From NCBI GenBank assembly GCA_050734155.1, contig JBOHUD010000064.1, positions 124,001 to 188,000 on the forward strand: a stretch of DNA of 64,000 nucleotides. Direction: 5' to 3'. The notes under the pieces were generated by a model. That model saw nothing but the letters and a program-made list of their open reading frames with translations, was not told where the DNA came from and did not search any database. The DNA is from Aeolococcus sp050734155. GTDB taxonomy: Bacteria; Chloroflexota; Dormibacteria; Aeolococcales; Aeolococcaceae. How positions within the stretch are numbered: the first letter of the stretch is position 1; each line of letters opens with the position of its first letter. A program made the position numbers and the translations under genes. Below, one piece after another: positions 28,462 to 37,220 of this stretch.

Positions 28462-29018
28462 AGGGGGTACTCCGCCGCCGGGGGGCCGCCTATGCCGGCG
28501 ACGTCGATGCCGGCGAGGATGTCGAGGAAGCGGCGCTTGAACTGGGGCGCGTGGATGCTGTCGCTCCACATGATCACCGCGTCCTCGCCGTTGTCGGTGT
28601 AGTAGCCGCGACGCCGTCCGATCGACTTGAACCCGAACCACTCGTAGAGGCGGATGGCGTGGTCATTGCCGGCGCGCACCTCCAGGGTCATCCAGCGAGC
28701 TCCCCCCTCGTAGCTGCGCTGGATGAGCGCGGCGAAGAGCGTCTTGCCGTAGCCCTTGCCCTGGTCGCGGGCGCGCACCCCGATGGTGGTGACGTGGGCC
28801 TCGTGGACAACCCTCCACAGCCCCGCGTATCCAACCAGCGCGCCATCCTCGCGCAGGACGATGTACGACGCCTGCCGGTTCTGGGCCAGCTCGGTGGCGT
28901 ACGCGTTGCGCGGCCAGGGCGACAGGAAGATCTCCCGCTCGATGACCTGGACGGCAGGGATGTCCTCGGGGCGCATGCGCTCGAGGGCGAGACGCGGAAC
29001 GACCTGCATGACACTCAC
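28458..29018 (-). CDS. rimI: Ribosomal-protein-S18-alanine N-acetyltransferase RimI
   Basis: A GNAT acetyltransferase with acetyl-CoA loop VRARDQGKGYGKTL and AIRLYEWFGFKSIGRRRGYY. The context between tsaB and tsaD is standard for RimI, which acetylates ribosomal protein S18. At 186 residues it is longer than E. coli RimI (about 148), with a C-terminal extension of about 35 residues (HAPQFKRRFLDILAG and beyond). The GTG start at 29018 overlaps the tsaB stop; an ATG three codons later is also possible. Confidence 0.9.
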   Translation of the reverse strand: MSVMQVVPRLALERMRPEDIPAVQVIEREIFLSPWPRNAYATELAQNRQASYIVLREDGALVGYAGLWRVVHEAHVTTIGVRARDQGKGYGKTLFAALIQRSYEGGARWMTLEVRAGNDHAIRLYEWFGFKSIGRRRGYYTDNGEDAVIMWSDSIHAPQFKRRFLDILAGIDVAGIGGPPAAEYPL

Positions 29019-29647
29019 CGCGGACGGCTGATTGGAAAGCCAAGCGTAGCAGGGCCCAGGGGTTTGTCCCCAGCATGGATGGCGCTGAGGCCGCCCATCT
29101 CCAGGGCCGGCGCCGCCAGCGCACGCGGCACGGCGGCGGCGAGGGCGCGCACCGCATCGATCAGCTCGGTGTCCAGGCCGGCGATGCTGGTGGTGGCGAA
29201 CAGCGGCTGGCTGCGATCGATGCCCGTCGCGGTCACGCGCCACACCGGCGACACCTGCGCGACCTCCACGCCCCGGCGCTCGAAGCTGGCGACGTACACG
29301 CCGCCACGGCCGGCGTCGGCGACGGCCCTGAAGCGGGCGCCGGCAGCGCTGCCGGCGATGGCGGCCACCGCCGCGAGGTTGCCAAGCCCGTGCAGGGGAA
29401 CCCGGCGCGCCTGGGCGAGTCCGAGCGCAGCCGCCATGCCGGCGCGCACCCCGCTGTAGGAGCCGGGGCCGGTGAGCACCACCACCGCCTCCAGATCGGC
29501 GGCGAGGACCTCGGCGACCGCTCCCGGCAGGCAGCGATCCAGCTCGCCGCCGGGCAGCTCGCGGCGCTCGCCGACGGTGCCGTCTGCGGCGGCGCGCAGC
29601 ACCCACGCGGAGGCACGCCTGGCGGTGTCGATGGCGATGACGCTCAC
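29015..29647 (-). CDS. tsaB: tRNA t6A synthesis protein TsaB
   Basis: A 210-residue ASKHA-fold partner of TsaD, with N-terminal VIAIDTA, TGPGSYSGVRAGMAAALGLA, and a less conserved C-terminal half. It lacks the metal site of TsaD, as expected. The GTG start overlaps the tsaE stop (GTGA). Confidence 0.92.
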   Translation of the reverse strand: MSVIAIDTARRASAWVLRAAADGTVGERRELPGGELDRCLPGAVAEVLAADLEAVVVLTGPGSYSGVRAGMAAALGLAQARRVPLHGLGNLAAVAAIAGSAAGARFRAVADAGRGGVYVASFERRGVEVAQVSPVWRVTATGIDRSQPLFATTSIAGLDTELIDAVRALAAAVPRALAAPALEMGGLSAIHAGDKPLGPATLGFPISRPR

Positions 29648-30138
29648 CGCGCCGTCACGCGCTCCTGCAGTGCGCTCCACGCCGCGGCGATGTGCGCGGG
29701 CGCCGGCCCGACGAGACGCAGGCTGCGCTGATCGGGGCGGGCGTCGTCGCCTCCGGCCATCGACACCGTGCAGGGCTGGAGATGGCGGAGATCGGCGTAC
29801 CCGCCCCACTCCAGGACCGCGGCGCCGTCGAGAAGAAGGGTGTCGAGGTCGAGCACCTCGACGGATGCCCCCGGGCCCAGACGGTAGAGGTCGAGATGGT
29901 GCACGGTGAGGCGCGCGCCGCGGTGCGGCTGGTGGAGGACGAACGTGGGGCTGCGCACGGCGGCGGCGTCGCCGCCCGCCCCCTCGACGATGCCGCGCAC
30001 CAGGCACGTCTTGCCGGCGCCGAGCGGACCGTCGAGCACCAGCACGTCCCCGCGCCGGAGAACGGCACCGAGCGCGGCGCCGTACATCTCGGTGGTGGCC
30101 GGTGCGTGGCTGTGCAGCACCGCGCTGTCCGTGCTCAC
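29644..30138 (-). CDS. tsaE: tRNA t6A synthesis ATPase TsaE
   Basis: A 164-residue P-loop ATPase that cycles the TsaBD complex. Walker A is GPLGAGKTCLVRGI, followed by SPTFVLHQPH, the acidic HLDLYRLG and VLEWGGYAD. The GTG start overlaps the thiL stop. The order thiL-tsaE-tsaB-rimI-tsaD is kept with 4-bp overlaps throughout. Confidence 0.93.
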   Translation of the reverse strand: MSTDSAVLHSHAPATTEMYGAALGAVLRRGDVLVLDGPLGAGKTCLVRGIVEGAGGDAAAVRSPTFVLHQPHRGARLTVHHLDLYRLGPGASVEVLDLDTLLLDGAAVLEWGGYADLRHLQPCTVSMAGGDDARPDQRSLRLVGPAPAHIAAAWSALQERVTAR

Positions 30139-31181
30139 CGGTAGTGCTGCGCCGCGGTGGAGGGCAGGGTCATCTCCATGCCCGCGCGATGCTCCAGGAG
30201 TCGCACTCCCGTGCCCGCCCGGAGCACGCCCGCCTGGCGCAGGGGCGCCAGGTGGGGCGGCCATTCCGAGAGCAGGCGGCCGGCATCCGCAGCTGTCACC
30301 GCGGCCACGAGCTCGAAGTCCTCGCCGCCGCCGAGCGCAAGTTCGAGCCACCCTCGACCAAAACGGCCGGCCAGCTGGGTGTCCACGGGGAGGCTGTCGG
30401 CCCAGAGCTCGATCGCACAGCCGCAGGCGCGCGCCGTGCGGGCGGCGTCGAGAAGCAGCCCGTCGCTGATGTCGCCCCCGCAGCGGACACCGGCATCGAG
30501 GAGGTGGCGCCCCTCGGCCACGCGCATGGTGGGCTCGAGCTGGGCGGCGATCCACCGCTCCTCGACCGGGGTCGCCGGCGCCCGGCCGTCTCTCAGCAGG
30601 CGCAGACCCGCCGCGGCGCGGCCGAGCACGCCGGTCACCAGCAGCGCGTCGCCAGGCCGGCCCGCGGAGCGGCGCAGCGCCAGGCCGCAGGGGAGCGTGC
30701 CGGTGAGACAGACGTCGAGCACCAGGGGGCCGTCGATGGCGCTGACGTCACCCCCGGCCACCGCGCACCCCGCCGCGGCGGCCGCCTCGCAGAGGCCACG
30801 CTGGATCTCGAGGATGTCCTCGAGGTGCTCCGACCCGCGCGCACAGAGCGTGGCCAGGCAGTGCGTGGGCCGGGCACCCGTCCCGGCCATGTCGGAGACC
30901 GCCACCGCGAACGCCCGTCTGCCCAGCTGCCGCGGGGTGATCCAGCTGCGCCGGAAGTCGACGTCCTCGACCAGGCAGTCGATGCTGACCGCCAGGTCGC
31001 TGCCCTGGGGGGCAGCCCAGACGGCGGCATCGTCGCCATGCAGCCCGGCGAGCGCCGGACCGCCGGCGGCCGCGGCGATCTCCACCAGGCTCTCGAGGAG
31101 CGCGCTCTCCCCGACCTCAGCGAGCGTCGGTCCGCCGGCGCCGAAACGCCGCCGCGTTGGGGCCGGAGGGGTCTCGGACAT
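30135..31181 (-). CDS. thiL: Thiamine-monophosphate kinase
   Basis: Phosphorylates thiamine monophosphate to thiamine diphosphate. AIR-synthase-type fold with GESALLESL, HGDDAAVW, SIDCLVEDVDFRRSW, and VSDMAGTGARP. The ATG has AGGA 5 nt upstream. It starts the five-gene unit ending with tsaD. At 348 residues it is slightly longer than E. coli ThiL (325). Confidence 0.9.
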   Translation of the reverse strand: MSETPPAPTRRRFGAGGPTLAEVGESALLESLVEIAAAAGGPALAGLHGDDAAVWAAPQGSDLAVSIDCLVEDVDFRRSWITPRQLGRRAFAVAVSDMAGTGARPTHCLATLCARGSEHLEDILEIQRGLCEAAAAAGCAVAGGDVSAIDGPLVLDVCLTGTLPCGLALRRSAGRPGDALLVTGVLGRAAAGLRLLRDGRAPATPVEERWIAAQLEPTMRVAEGRHLLDAGVRCGGDISDGLLLDAARTARACGCAIELWADSLPVDTQLAGRFGRGWLELALGGGEDFELVAAVTAADAGRLLSEWPPHLAPLRQAGVLRAGTGVRLLEHRAGMEMTLPSTAAQHYR

Positions 31182-31423
31182 CGCCGTCCTACTCTACGGA
31201 TTGGCCGTCCGCCACCCGTGGCGAGCGTTTCCGCCAACTCCGTCCGCTGCCGCCCGAGCCTCGCAGCGATCGCCTCGGGACGGCAGGGCTGAGCGGGCGC
31301 GGTCCCGCTCGGTTGCATTAGGTCCCTCCGAACCTCTATCGTGCCGCCGCGTTGCAGGGGCCCGCACCCCGCGCTCGCTTCATCGGATTCAGGACCTCGT
31401 CTACGGGGACCGGAGGGCACCTA
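31182..31423. promoter_or_regulatory. Divergent region between thiL and the CHAP gene: promoter and hairpin
   Basis: On the plus strand TTGCAT (31313-31318) and TATCGT (31337-31342), 18 bp apart, form a plausible promoter for the CHAP gene, giving a leader of about 75 nt. A strong hairpin sits at 31249-31284 (GCCGCCCGAG paired with CTCGGG-A-CGGC). I looked for the c-di-AMP riboswitch often found before cell-wall hydrolases and did not see its conserved blocks. Confidence 0.4.
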
Positions 31424-32497
31424 TTGCGGGGTACGCGAAAGCTTCTCTCGATCGCGGTCGGCTGTGGTGCCCTTCTCAGCATCGGCATCACCGCCATCCC
31501 CACCGGACAGGCGAACACCACCAAGACCTCCGCCCTGGTGGCCCGACGGGCCCAGCTGCTGGCGCAGCTGGCGGCCCTCCAACCCGCCAAGAACAGCGCC
31601 ACCTCAGCTCTGGCTGCGGCGGAGAACGCCTTCGCAGCGGCTCAGGCCAAGCTGCTGGCAGCGCAGACCCAGCTGGCCTCCCTGAACTCCCGCCTTCTGG
31701 CCCTCAATGGCCAGATCACCAGTGATGAGGCGACGATCGTCACGGCCAAGCAGGACCTGGCCACGCTCACCCGCCAGAGCTACGAGAGCACGACCACCGA
31801 TTCATGGGTGGCGGCGGTGCTCAGCGCCCGCACCTTCGGCCAGGCGGTGGACCGGCTCGCGGGCACCTCGCACGTGGCGGAGCAGGTCGGCAAGCTGCAG
31901 ACCAGCGTGCGCGCCAAGGAGGCCGCGATCATCAGCGAGAAGGCGGAGATCCAGAAGGACGCTGCCATGTCGACCGCCCTCGAGGGGCAGCTAGCCGCGG
32001 ACAGCAACGCGCTGCTCATGCTGGTCGACGCCCGCAACGCCGCCCTCCAGGTGGCCAGCGCCCCGGCGCGTGCCATCGAGGAGCAGATCGCCGAGATCGA
32101 CCAGGAGCTCGCCGCGGGCAATGCCCCGCCGCAGCGGGGCGGCGGTTCCTCCTGCGCCAACCACTTCGCCTATGGACAGTGCACCTGGTACGTCGCCAGC
32201 CGGCGCTGCATCCCCTGGGTGGGCAACGCCGACCAGTGGTATGGCAACGCCGCCAGGATGGGCTACCCCGAGGGCCACCAGCCGCAGGTCGGGGCGGTGG
32301 TCAGCTTCTGGCCCGGCGGCGACGGCGCCAGCAGCATCGGCCATGTCGGCTACGTCGAGGCGGTGGGGCCGGCGTCGGGCGTGCCCGCCGGGGAGTTCAA
32401 GTTCTCGGAGATGAACTACAACGGGTGGGACCGCGTCGACTATCGCGTTCTTCCCGACAACTCCTCGGGCATCCAGGGGTTCATCTACTCGAAGTAG
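31424..32497 (+). CDS. Secreted coiled-coil CHAP-domain peptidoglycan hydrolase
   Basis: Signal peptide (GTRKLLSIAVGCGALLSIG), then about 190 residues of Ala/Gln/Leu-rich coiled coil, a Gly/Pro linker, and a C-terminal CHAP domain with catalytic Cys253 (YGQCTWY) and His307 (IGHVGYVE). The layout resembles PcsB-type division hydrolases, whose coiled coil is gated by FtsEX. No ftsEX is nearby. The TTG start at 31424 is fixed by a strong ribosome site (GGAGGG, 6 nt away) and gives a clean signal peptide. It is convergent with nnrD. Confidence 0.88.
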   Translation: MRGTRKLLSIAVGCGALLSIGITAIPTGQANTTKTSALVARRAQLLAQLAALQPAKNSATSALAAAENAFAAAQAKLLAAQTQLASLNSRLLALNGQITSDEATIVTAKQDLATLTRQSYESTTTDSWVAAVLSARTFGQAVDRLAGTSHVAEQVGKLQTSVRAKEAAIISEKAEIQKDAAMSTALEGQLAADSNALLMLVDARNAALQVASAPARAIEEQIAEIDQELAAGNAPPQRGGGSSCANHFAYGQCTWYVASRRCIPWVGNADQWYGNAARMGYPEGHQPQVGAVVSFWPGGDGASSIGHVGYVEAVGPASGVPAGEFKFSEMNYNGWDRVDYRVLPDNSSGIQGFIYSK

Positions 32498-32498
32498 G

Positions 32499-32522
32499 CC
32501 GGCGAGCGCCCGCGCTCACCGG
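32499..32522. terminator. Hairpin between convergent CHAP and nnrD genes
   Basis: CCGG-c-GAGCG-cccg-CGCTC-a-CCGG forms a compact stem-loop across the 18-bp gap between the two stops. It could terminate both transcripts. There is no T tract, so the assignment is tentative. Confidence 0.4.
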
Positions 32523-33433
32523 GAGCGCCGGCTCTCCAGGGCCCGACGCGTGCGCTCCTGGGCGGGAGGGAGCTCGTCGAGCAGATCGCGGGGCAGTACG
32601 CCCGCGCGGCCGAGCCGGTCCTGCACCGCCAGCGCCGCCTCGGCGTGGACGAACACGGCCGCCACCGCGGCATCGAACGGAGCCAGGCCCTGGGCCAGGA
32701 ACGCCGCCAGCAGCCCGGAGAGCACGTCACCGGTGCCGCCAGTGGCCAGCGCGACCACGCGGAGGTCGCTGAGGTGCACCGTGCCCGCGGGATCGGCGAC
32801 GACGGTGTTGCTGCCCTTGAGCACGACCACGGCCCCGCTGGTGGCGGCGTACTCCACGGCGAGCCGGCGGCGCCCGGCCTGCACCTCGGCGGTGCTGAGC
32901 CCGCAGAGGCGGCCCATCTCCGCGGGGTGGGGGGTGAGCACCGCGGGCCCGGAGCACGACCGCCAGTCGAAGTGCCGCGCCGCGGCGATGTTGAGGCCGT
33001 CGGCATCGACCACGACCGGGGCGCGGAGCCCAGGCAGAAGCTCGACGAGGAGCTGCTCGGTGCCCGGGGCGCGGCCCAGGCCGGGACCGACCACGATCGC
33101 CGAGGCGTCGGCCAGGTGCTGGTCGCGCAGCGGGCCCAGCGCCGCCGGGGCCAGCCCTCCGCCGGCGTCGGGCAGGGGGTGGGCCATGATCTCGAGGGTC
33201 TGGGCAGCGACCGCCGGGTGGATCGACGCGGGCACGCAGAGTCGCACCTTGCCCGCGCCCCCGCGCGCCGCCGCCATGGCGCTCATCAGCGGGGCTCCGC
33301 TGAACCCCAGCGCCCCGCCGACGACGGCCACGGTGCCGAAGGTGCCCTTGTGGGCGTCAGCGGGGCGATCTGCGAGACGCAGGCCGGCGGGCACCTCGGC
33401 GAACGTCCTGGGGATGCCGCTGGCGCCGCTCAC
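32516..33433 (-). CDS. nnrD: ADP-dependent NAD(P)H-hydrate dehydratase
   Basis: Repairs hydrated NAD(P)H. Ribokinase-like fold with HKGTFGTVAVVGG, LTPHPAEMGRLCG, LKGSNTVVADP, and GTGDVLSGLLAAFLAQG. At 305 residues it is the dehydratase alone: the N-terminal epimerase domain (NnrE) found in fused proteins is absent. The GTG start overlaps the glmS stop by 4 bp. Confidence 0.9.
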   Translation of the reverse strand: MSGASGIPRTFAEVPAGLRLADRPADAHKGTFGTVAVVGGALGFSGAPLMSAMAAARGGAGKVRLCVPASIHPAVAAQTLEIMAHPLPDAGGGLAPAALGPLRDQHLADASAIVVGPGLGRAPGTEQLLVELLPGLRAPVVVDADGLNIAAARHFDWRSCSGPAVLTPHPAEMGRLCGLSTAEVQAGRRRLAVEYAATSGAVVVLKGSNTVVADPAGTVHLSDLRVVALATGGTGDVLSGLLAAFLAQGLAPFDAAVAAVFVHAEAALAVQDRLGRAGVLPRDLLDELPPAQERTRRALESRRSR

Positions 33434-35268
33434 TCCACCGTGACCGACTTGGCGAGGTTGCGGGGCTGGTCGACGTCACAGCCGCGCTCCACCGCCACGT
33501 GGTAGGCGAAGAGCTGCAGGGGAACAACGTTGACCAGCGGCGAGATCAGCTCCTCGGTGAGCGGCACCTCGACGAGATCGCGGACGAAGCCGGCATCGAA
33601 AGGATTCTCACCCTCACTGACCAGGGCGATCACCGGGGCGTCGCGCGAGCTGACCTCCTGGATGTTGCTGACCATCTTCGCCAGCGTGCCCGAGCGCGTG
33701 GCCATCGCCACCACCGGCACGTCGGGGTCGAGCAGGGCGATGGGGCCGTGCTTGAGCTCCCCGGCGGCGTACCCCTCGGCGTGGATGTAGGAGACCTCCT
33801 TGAGCTTCAGCGCGCCCTCGAGCGCCACCGGGAAATTGATCCCGCGACCGATGTACATGGCGTTGCGCGTGTGCGCGTAGCGCTGCGCCATCTCGGCGAG
33901 CTGCGGCTCCAGCTGGAGGGCGCGTTCGATCAGCGCCGGGGCCTCCATCATGGCGCTGGTGTGGCGGCGGTGCTCGTCGTCGGACAGCACCGAGCGGGCC
34001 TCCCCGAGGCGAAGGGCGAGGAGCATCCCGCAGGCCATCTGGGTGAGCATCGTCTTGGTGGCGGCGACACAGATCTCCGGCCCCGACTGCATGTAGACGA
34101 CGCCTTCGGCCTCCATGGAGAGGGCGCTGCCGACGACGTTGGTGACGGCGACGACCCTGGCCCCCTGGCGCCGCGCCTCGCGCACCGCGGCGAGGGTGTC
34201 GGCGGTCTCTCCCGACTGTGAGAAGGCCACCACCAGGGTGTGCTCATCGAGGAGCGGGTCGCTGTAGCGGAACTCGCTGGCCGGCTCGACGTCGCAGCGC
34301 ACCCGCGCCAGGCTCTCGATGGCGTACTTGGTCACCAGCCCCGCGATCCACGCGGAGCCGCACGCCACGATGGTGACCTGGTGGAGACTGCGCAGATGGG
34401 TGTCGTCGAGGAGGATGTCGGGAAGATCGACGAGCCCGCTGTCGTCGATGCGCCCGCGCAACGCGCTGCGCAGCGCCTCGGGCTGGTCGTGGATCTCCTT
34501 GAGCATGAAGTGGGGAAAGCCGTTCTTCTGAGCCTGTTCCGCCTCCCAGGTGACCGCGATGACGCGGGCCTCGACAGCCATGCCGTCGAGGCTGGTGATG
34601 CTCACCCCGTCGGGTGACGCCGCGGCCAGCTCTCCCTCGCCGAGCAGGACGACACGCTTGGTGTAGGGGATCAGCGCGGTGATGTCACTGCTGATGAAGA
34701 TCTCGCCGTCGCCGAGCCCCACCACCAGTGGCGCGTTGAATCGCGCCCCGACGATGCGACCGGGCTCGTCCGCGCTGATCGCCACCAGCGCGTAGGCGCC
34801 GCGGATGCGCTGCAGGGCGGCGCGGACCGCTGCTGCCAGGTCGCCCGTGTGGTTGTGCTCGATGAGGTGGGGCACCACCTCGGTGTCGGTGTCGCTGCTG
34901 AACTCGTGGCCCGCGGCGGCGAGCTCAGCACGCAGCTCGCGGTGGTTCTCGATGATCCCGTTGTGGATGATGTGGATCCGCCCCGTGCAATCCCGATGGG
35001 GATGCGCATTGACGACGGTGGGCCGGCCGTGGGTCGCCCAGCGAGTGTGCCCGATGCCGGTGTGCCCCCGGGGGACGCCGCTGCGCTCCAGCTGAGTGAT
35101 GAGGTCGGCCACCTTGAGGTTGCTCTTGGCCACCGCGGTGGCGCCCCCGTCCTCGTCGAGCACCGCGATGCCCGCCGAGTCGTAGCCTCGGTACTCGAGG
35201 CGCTGCAGGCTGTCGAGGAGCACGGGGGCGGCCTGGCGCGGCCCCGAGTAGCCGATGATCCCGCACAT
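33430..35268 (-). CDS. glmS: Glutamine-fructose-6-phosphate aminotransferase
   Basis: Makes glucosamine 6-phosphate for peptidoglycan. N-terminal class II amidotransferase with Cys2 (MCGIIGYSG) and LEYRGYDSAG; two SIS domains (AFSQSGETADT and the later VALEGALKLKEVSY); C-terminal DQPRNLAKSVTVE. At 612 residues it is complete. An AGGAGG is 13 nt before the ATG, which is distant but usable. It follows ybbR by 93 bp, so it may have its own promoter. Confidence 0.96.
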   Translation of the reverse strand: MCGIIGYSGPRQAAPVLLDSLQRLEYRGYDSAGIAVLDEDGGATAVAKSNLKVADLITQLERSGVPRGHTGIGHTRWATHGRPTVVNAHPHRDCTGRIHIIHNGIIENHRELRAELAAAGHEFSSDTDTEVVPHLIEHNHTGDLAAAVRAALQRIRGAYALVAISADEPGRIVGARFNAPLVVGLGDGEIFISSDITALIPYTKRVVLLGEGELAAASPDGVSITSLDGMAVEARVIAVTWEAEQAQKNGFPHFMLKEIHDQPEALRSALRGRIDDSGLVDLPDILLDDTHLRSLHQVTIVACGSAWIAGLVTKYAIESLARVRCDVEPASEFRYSDPLLDEHTLVVAFSQSGETADTLAAVREARRQGARVVAVTNVVGSALSMEAEGVVYMQSGPEICVAATKTMLTQMACGMLLALRLGEARSVLSDDEHRRHTSAMMEAPALIERALQLEPQLAEMAQRYAHTRNAMYIGRGINFPVALEGALKLKEVSYIHAEGYAAGELKHGPIALLDPDVPVVAMATRSGTLAKMVSNIQEVSSRDAPVIALVSEGENPFDAGFVRDLVEVPLTEELISPLVNVVPLQLFAYHVAVERGCDVDQPRNLAKSVTVE

Positions 35269-35361
35269 GACAGAGCGTCAACGCCTCCTGGAATTCGCTG
35301 GTTACTTACGTTTGGCGCGTTCGGCAGGCTCCGCGCGAATCGAGGCCGGCGCCGAACCGGG

Positions 35362-36366
35362 CTAGTGGGTTGGCGACGGTGTGGGTGACGTTGAGGGTGT
35401 GGGCGTCGCGCTCGTAGACGGCTGGGGGATGGCGTTGACGGTGACGCTGACCGTCACCGTGCCCGGGGTGGCGGTGACCCCGGCGGGCGAGACGATGTGG
35501 ACAGTGAAGCTCACCGTCCCGGTGACCCCGTTGAGGCTGATGGTGTCGGTGGGGATCGAGTCCAGGGTGTTGAGCAGGTCCTGGGGCCCGTTGAGCACCA
35601 CCGTGGGCGGGCTGACGCTCTCCGCTGCCAGGTAGTGCCCTGCCGGCGGCGACCCGGACACCCTGGGCAGCACCGCGCTGGCACGAGAGGTCAGGCTCGC
35701 CGCCACGTCGACGGTGACCAGGACCTCGCCCTGGGGATTGCCGGCCACGGTCAGGCCGAAGCTTCCCAGCGGCTGCCCGTTGGTGTCGACGAGCTGCACC
35801 CTCTGGTTGACCTGGAAGTTGGTCTTCTGGCTGCCCAGGTTGACGGTCACCCGAGCCTCCACGTTGGCGAGCTCGTGGCGCGGACCGATCACCGTGACGG
35901 TGCTCGGGCTGGTGGAGCTGCTCACCACCACGTAGCCCTGGGGCGGGTTGGTGGCGACGTTGACGGTCACCCCCACCTTGCGGGAATCGAGGCGGTCCAC
36001 CTCGGCGACCACGCTGGTCGGAGGGCTGTCGAGGATGACGTCGCGATCGTTGTTGATCACCGACACGGCCAGGTTCTGGACCCCGGCGTGGGTGATCGCC
36101 TTGTAGTCGACGGTCACCGCCAGGTCGGCGGGGTCGAAGGCGTTGAGATGCTCGCGGGTTCCGCTCACCCGGATCACCAGGGGGGCGATGGCATGAACCA
36201 GCACCCAGGGGGCGACCTCGGCATCGCTCTGGGGCACCTTGATGGTCACCGAGCGCGTGTCCGGCGGGTTGCTGGCATAGGCGACGCCGGCCCACAGCAC
36301 CGTGGCAAGGGCCGCGGCCAGCCCCTTGAGACGCAGGTTGCGGGTGGCGAAGCCGGGCAGTCTCAT
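35362..36366 (-). CDS. YbbR-domain membrane protein, CdaA regulator
   Basis: One N-terminal membrane helix (LAAALATVLWAGVAYA) and an extracytoplasmic region of several YbbR beta repeats (motifs such as TVTVIGPRHELANVE and PTVVLNGPQDLLNTLDSI). The C-terminus is a Pro/Ser/Thr tail that may span the wall. The family partner CdaR modulates the diadenylate cyclase CdaA. Its ATG overlaps the cdaA stop (ATGA). Confidence 0.88.
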   Translation of the reverse strand: MRLPGFATRNLRLKGLAAALATVLWAGVAYASNPPDTRSVTIKVPQSDAEVAPWVLVHAIAPLVIRVSGTREHLNAFDPADLAVTVDYKAITHAGVQNLAVSVINNDRDVILDSPPTSVVAEVDRLDSRKVGVTVNVATNPPQGYVVVSSSTSPSTVTVIGPRHELANVEARVTVNLGSQKTNFQVNQRVQLVDTNGQPLGSFGLTVAGNPQGEVLVTVDVAASLTSRASAVLPRVSGSPPAGHYLAAESVSPPTVVLNGPQDLLNTLDSIPTDTISLNGVTGTVSFTVHIVSPAGVTATPGTVTVSVTVNAIPQPSTSATPTPSTSPTPSPTH

Positions 36367-37220
36367 ATGTGCGTCCGGCGCCGGATGGCGCGCAGCACCG
36401 CCGGCCGGGGCACGATCCCCTGGCGCTCGGAGGCGTCGACCCCGGTGAGGCTGATCATGGTGCTGCGCAACGACTTGGAGTCGAGGCCGCGGGTGATGCG
36501 TCCCTCGCGCGCCACGCTGATCAGCCCGGTCTCCTCGCTGACGATGAGCACCACCGCGTCACTCTGCAGCGTCAGGCCCACGGCGGCCCGGTGTCGCGTG
36601 CCCATCCGGCCCACCCCGGGGATGGTCTCGGCGAGGGGGAGAACGCAGCCGGCGGCGATCAGCCGCGCGTTGCGGATGATCACCGCCCCGTCGTGCAGCG
36701 AGGTGCCGGGCATGAAGATGGTGGCCAGCATCTCCGCCGTCACCTCGCCGTCGATGCGCACCCCGGTGGCGGCGATGTTCTCCAGTCCCGTCTCACGCTC
36801 GAACACCACCAGGGCCCCGGTCTTGCGCTCGCTCAGCGACGAGGCTGCGCGAATCACCTCGTCGACCGATCGCTGCGCGTCGACGCCGGCGTGCTGGCCG
36901 AGCAGCGAGCGCACCGGGCCGAGCCGTCCGACCTGGTCGAGGGCGCGGCGCAGCTCCGGCTGGAAGAGGATGACCGCCGCGATCACGATCGCCTGGCCGC
37001 CGTTGCGAAAGATGAACTGGAGGAGGCGCAGGTTGAGCGCCTCGGCGGCGAGGCCCACGGCGATGATCACGCCGAGGCCGACCAGGAGCTGCACCGCCTG
37101 CGTGCCGCGGATCAGCTTGAGCAGCTGGTAGAGCAGGATGGCGACGAGGAGGACGTCGAGGACGTCGCGCCAGCCGACGCTCTGCAGGAAGATGAGCGCG
37201 TCGTGCCAGATCGCGCTCAT
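36363..37220 (-). CDS. cdaA: Diadenylate cyclase CdaA (c-di-AMP synthase)
   Basis: Three N-terminal membrane helices (DVLLVAILLYQLLKLI, LLVGLGVIIAVGLAA, IVIAAVILFQPEL) and a DAC domain with SLHDGAVII and GTRHRAAVGL, the two motifs that hold ATP. It produces the second messenger c-di-AMP, which controls potassium and osmotic balance and wall integrity. At 285 residues it is normal. The ATG overlaps the argF stop. In Firmicutes the unit is cdaA-ybbR-glmM; here glmS follows instead. Confidence 0.93.
   Translation of the reverse strand: MSAIWHDALIFLQSVGWRDVLDVLLVAILLYQLLKLIRGTQAVQLLVGLGVIIAVGLAAEALNLRLLQFIFRNGGQAIVIAAVILFQPELRRALDQVGRLGPVRSLLGQHAGVDAQRSVDEVIRAASSLSERKTGALVVFERETGLENIAATGVRIDGEVTAEMLATIFMPGTSLHDGAVIIRNARLIAAGCVLPLAETIPGVGRMGTRHRAAVGLTLQSDAVVLIVSEETGLISVAREGRITRGLDSKSLRSTMISLTGVDASERQGIVPRPAVLRAIRRRTHI

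Noticed and set aside
31182..31423. Possible c-di-AMP (ydaO-type) riboswitch before the CHAP gene
   Set aside because: The conserved sequence blocks of that riboswitch were not visible; only a promoter and a hairpin were found.
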